This document shows, piece after piece, positions 63,129 to 64,000 of a stretch of 64,000 nucleotides of DNA (positions are counted from its first letter, which is position 1; each line of letters starts with the position of its first letter). A program made the position numbers and the translations under genes. The notes under the pieces were generated by a model, which saw nothing but the letters and a program-made list of their open reading frames with translations, ran no database searches and was not told the origin of the DNA. Source of the DNA: Flammeovirgaceae bacterium UBA2371 (lineage in GTDB: Bacteria; Bacteroidota; Bacteroidia; Cytophagales; Cyclobacteriaceae); assembly GCA_002345965.1 (NCBI GenBank), contig DDTF01000018.1, positions 186,201 through 250,200 of the forward strand, read 5' to 3'.

Positions 63129-63497
63129 ATGAAAGGATTAATTATTTCCCTGCTGTTTGTGAGTCTCTTTCAATGTAGTCGCCAATCTGATGAATACAGA
63201 TCCGATGATTGTTTAAAGTCCAAAGCCTGCACCACCATTGCTACTGTTGTAGACATGACCGGTTTAGATGGGTGTGGTTTGATGTTCGAACTGGAAGATG
63301 GCACCCGACTCGATCCCATAAGAAGAGAATACATTCAAGCCCCAAGTATTGAGGAAGATCCGCTTTATCATTTTGAATTAAAGGCAGGACAGCATGTCAA
63401 AATCAGTTGGGTAGAATCGCTGGGCATGAACATTTGTATGGCAGGGCCACTGGTTTACATTACCTGTATTTCCGAATGCGGAGAACTTACAGAATAA
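63129..63497 (+). CDS. Hypothetical lipoprotein
   Basis: The ATG at 63129 (MKGLIISLLFVSLFQCSRQS) gives a hydrophobic signal with Cys16; the frame is open to 63105 but the extra residues are polar. The lipobox has Gln before the Cys, which is atypical. The 122-residue protein has a mature part with several cysteines (DDC, KACTTI, DGCG, NICMAG, TCISECG), suggesting disulfides in the periplasm, and a beta-strand pattern such as VDMTGLDGCGLMFELEDGTRLDPI. No family is recognised. It is divergent from the S9 operon and ends at the terminator at 63,564. Confidence 0.6.
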   Translation: MKGLIISLLFVSLFQCSRQSDEYRSDDCLKSKACTTIATVVDMTGLDGCGLMFELEDGTRLDPIRREYIQAPSIEEDPLYHFELKAGQHVKISWVESLGMNICMAGPLVYITCISECGELTE

Positions 63498-63563
63498 GGT
63501 TATCTTTTTGACCCGCGCTCCGTTACTGTTCACAAACTACTAGCAGGTTTTCCTTAAAAACAC

Positions 63564-63588
63564 AAAAACCCGCTTAAAGCGGGTTTTT
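63564..63588. terminator. Bidirectional rho-independent terminator
   Basis: A perfect 11-base stem (AAAAACCCGCT at 63564-63574, AGCGGGTTTTT at 63578-63588) with a 3-base loop, T-runs on both strands. It lies between the small lipoprotein and the cut M20 gene, whose stops face each other. Confidence 0.92.
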
Positions 63589-63612
63589 GTATAAATAATT
63601 ATTCGTTAGCAA

Positions 63613-64000
63613 TTACTTTTTTATCCCCGTACTTGTACTTTTCATAGGGTTATTCATATAATCAACTGTCAGATTAAGCATGGCCCGCAAGCCGGTGATC
63701 ATGCCACTTTCATCAATAAAAAAGTCGGGCGTATGATGCGATGGCACTTTGGTGGGGTCTGCATCCAACGGCATTCCTCCCACAAAGAAAAAGAACCCGG
63801 GCACTTTTTGTGAGAAAAAGGAAAAGTCTTCAGCTCCTGTCACCGCTTTGATCACTACCGCTTTTTCCTTTCCTGCCACCCGCTCCATTACAGGTTTTGC
63901 CCAGTCTGTAAGTTCAGGAGAATTGTAAGTAACAGGATATCCTCTGATAATTTCTACCTCTGCAGTGGCACCCATACTCTCAGCAATGTTCTCAGCCGTT
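63613..64000 (-). CDS. M20-family amidohydrolase, C-terminal fragment (cut by window edge)
   Basis: The frame runs from its stop at 63613 to the right edge of the window, so 129 C-terminal residues are visible and the start is outside. The part reads TAENIAESMGATAEVEI at the edge, then GYPVTYNSPELT, the metal-binding GAEDFSFFSQKVPGFFFFVG, the loop PSHHTPDFFIDESGM and the final helix. These are the marks of the M20D group (IAA-amino acid hydrolase / N-acyl-L-amino acid amidohydrolase), which release amino acids from N-acyl derivatives. It shares the bidirectional terminator with the lipoprotein. Any signal peptide is outside the window. Confidence 0.85.
   Translation of the reverse strand, partial: TAENIAESMGATAEVEIIRGYPVTYNSPELTDWAKPVMERVAGKEKAVVIKAVTGAEDFSFFSQKVPGFFFFVGGMPLDADPTKVPSHHTPDFFIDESGMITGLRAMLNLTVDYMNNPMKSTSTGIKK

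Noticed and set aside
1..64000. Phage, transposon, CRISPR or defence island
   Set aside because: No integrase, transposase, repeat-spacer array, nuclease-helicase set or tRNA-linked boundary was seen; gene content is uniform and chromosomal.

Overview
The window looks like ordinary chromosome of a Gram-negative Bacteroidota bacterium, most likely a member of the Cytophagales. The evidence is the set of families present and their order (recJ, lptB and a GH3-family protein in a row; long N-terminally extended IspH; exported SPOR, PD40/OmpA and BNR-repeat proteins; FtsX-type permeases beside NtrC/NtrY-type pairs), many short lipoproteins, weak ribosome binding sites, moderate-to-low GC, and at least one promoter of the Bacteroidota type (TTTG, 19-base spacer, TAnnTTT). 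I see no tRNA, rRNA, CRISPR array, prophage or insertion sequence. The taxonomic call is an inference from family knowledge, not from a search.

Layout. 1-16.6 kb is mostly minus-strand cell-envelope and peptidase genes: a cut signal-peptide gene, a lipoprotein, AsmA-like protein, aldehyde dehydrogenase, two OmpA-domain proteins, a patatin/outer-membrane fusion, an M23 peptidase, a DsbD-type reductase and an M20 dipeptidase. 16.8-24 kb is plus-strand: fumarase, a SPOR protein, a glycine-rich collagen-like protein, recJ, lptB and a GH3-family protein. 24.0-25.1 kb holds two exported thioredoxin-fold proteins on the minus strand. The only gene-free stretch above 300 bases (25,111-25,470) carries a cluster of DnaA-box-like 9-mers and perfect inverted repeats, and is a candidate replication origin.

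25.5-34 kb has metabolic and transport genes (nitronate monooxygenase, VOC protein, class V aminotransferase, EamA transporter, tandem YCII protein, YpdA-type flavoprotein), followed on the minus strand by a TonB-dependent receptor / fructosamine kinase / lipoprotein cluster. 36.4-46.3 kb is plus-strand: amidohydrolase-SnoaL fusion, PepSY-TM protein, a large BNR-repeat protein, a TPR protein, an exported M20 amidase, a TfoX-N protein and an alpha/beta-hydrolase that has lost its nucleophile. 46.3-64 kb holds ispH (apparently with a non-canonical start), a histidine kinase / sigma-54 regulator pair divergent from an FtsX permease, an HtrA protease with a small co-directional protein, a MORN lipoprotein, a TPR histidine kinase, an RlmI-type methyltransferase, two adjacent S9 peptidases, a small lipoprotein and a cut M20 amidohydrolase.

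How the genes work together: envelope maintenance dominates (AsmA, LptB, OmpA proteins, DsbD, M23, HtrA), together with degradation and uptake of peptides and modified amino acids (S9, M20, patatin, TonB receptor, fructosamine kinase) and thiol redox (DsbD, two thioredoxin-fold proteins, YpdA). I found no multi-gene defence or mobile system. The observations most worth checking are the origin-like intergenic region, the ATC-started ispH, the pseudo-hydrolase, the alternating glycine-rich/beta protein, and the Cys-for-His zinc ligand in the M23 peptidase.
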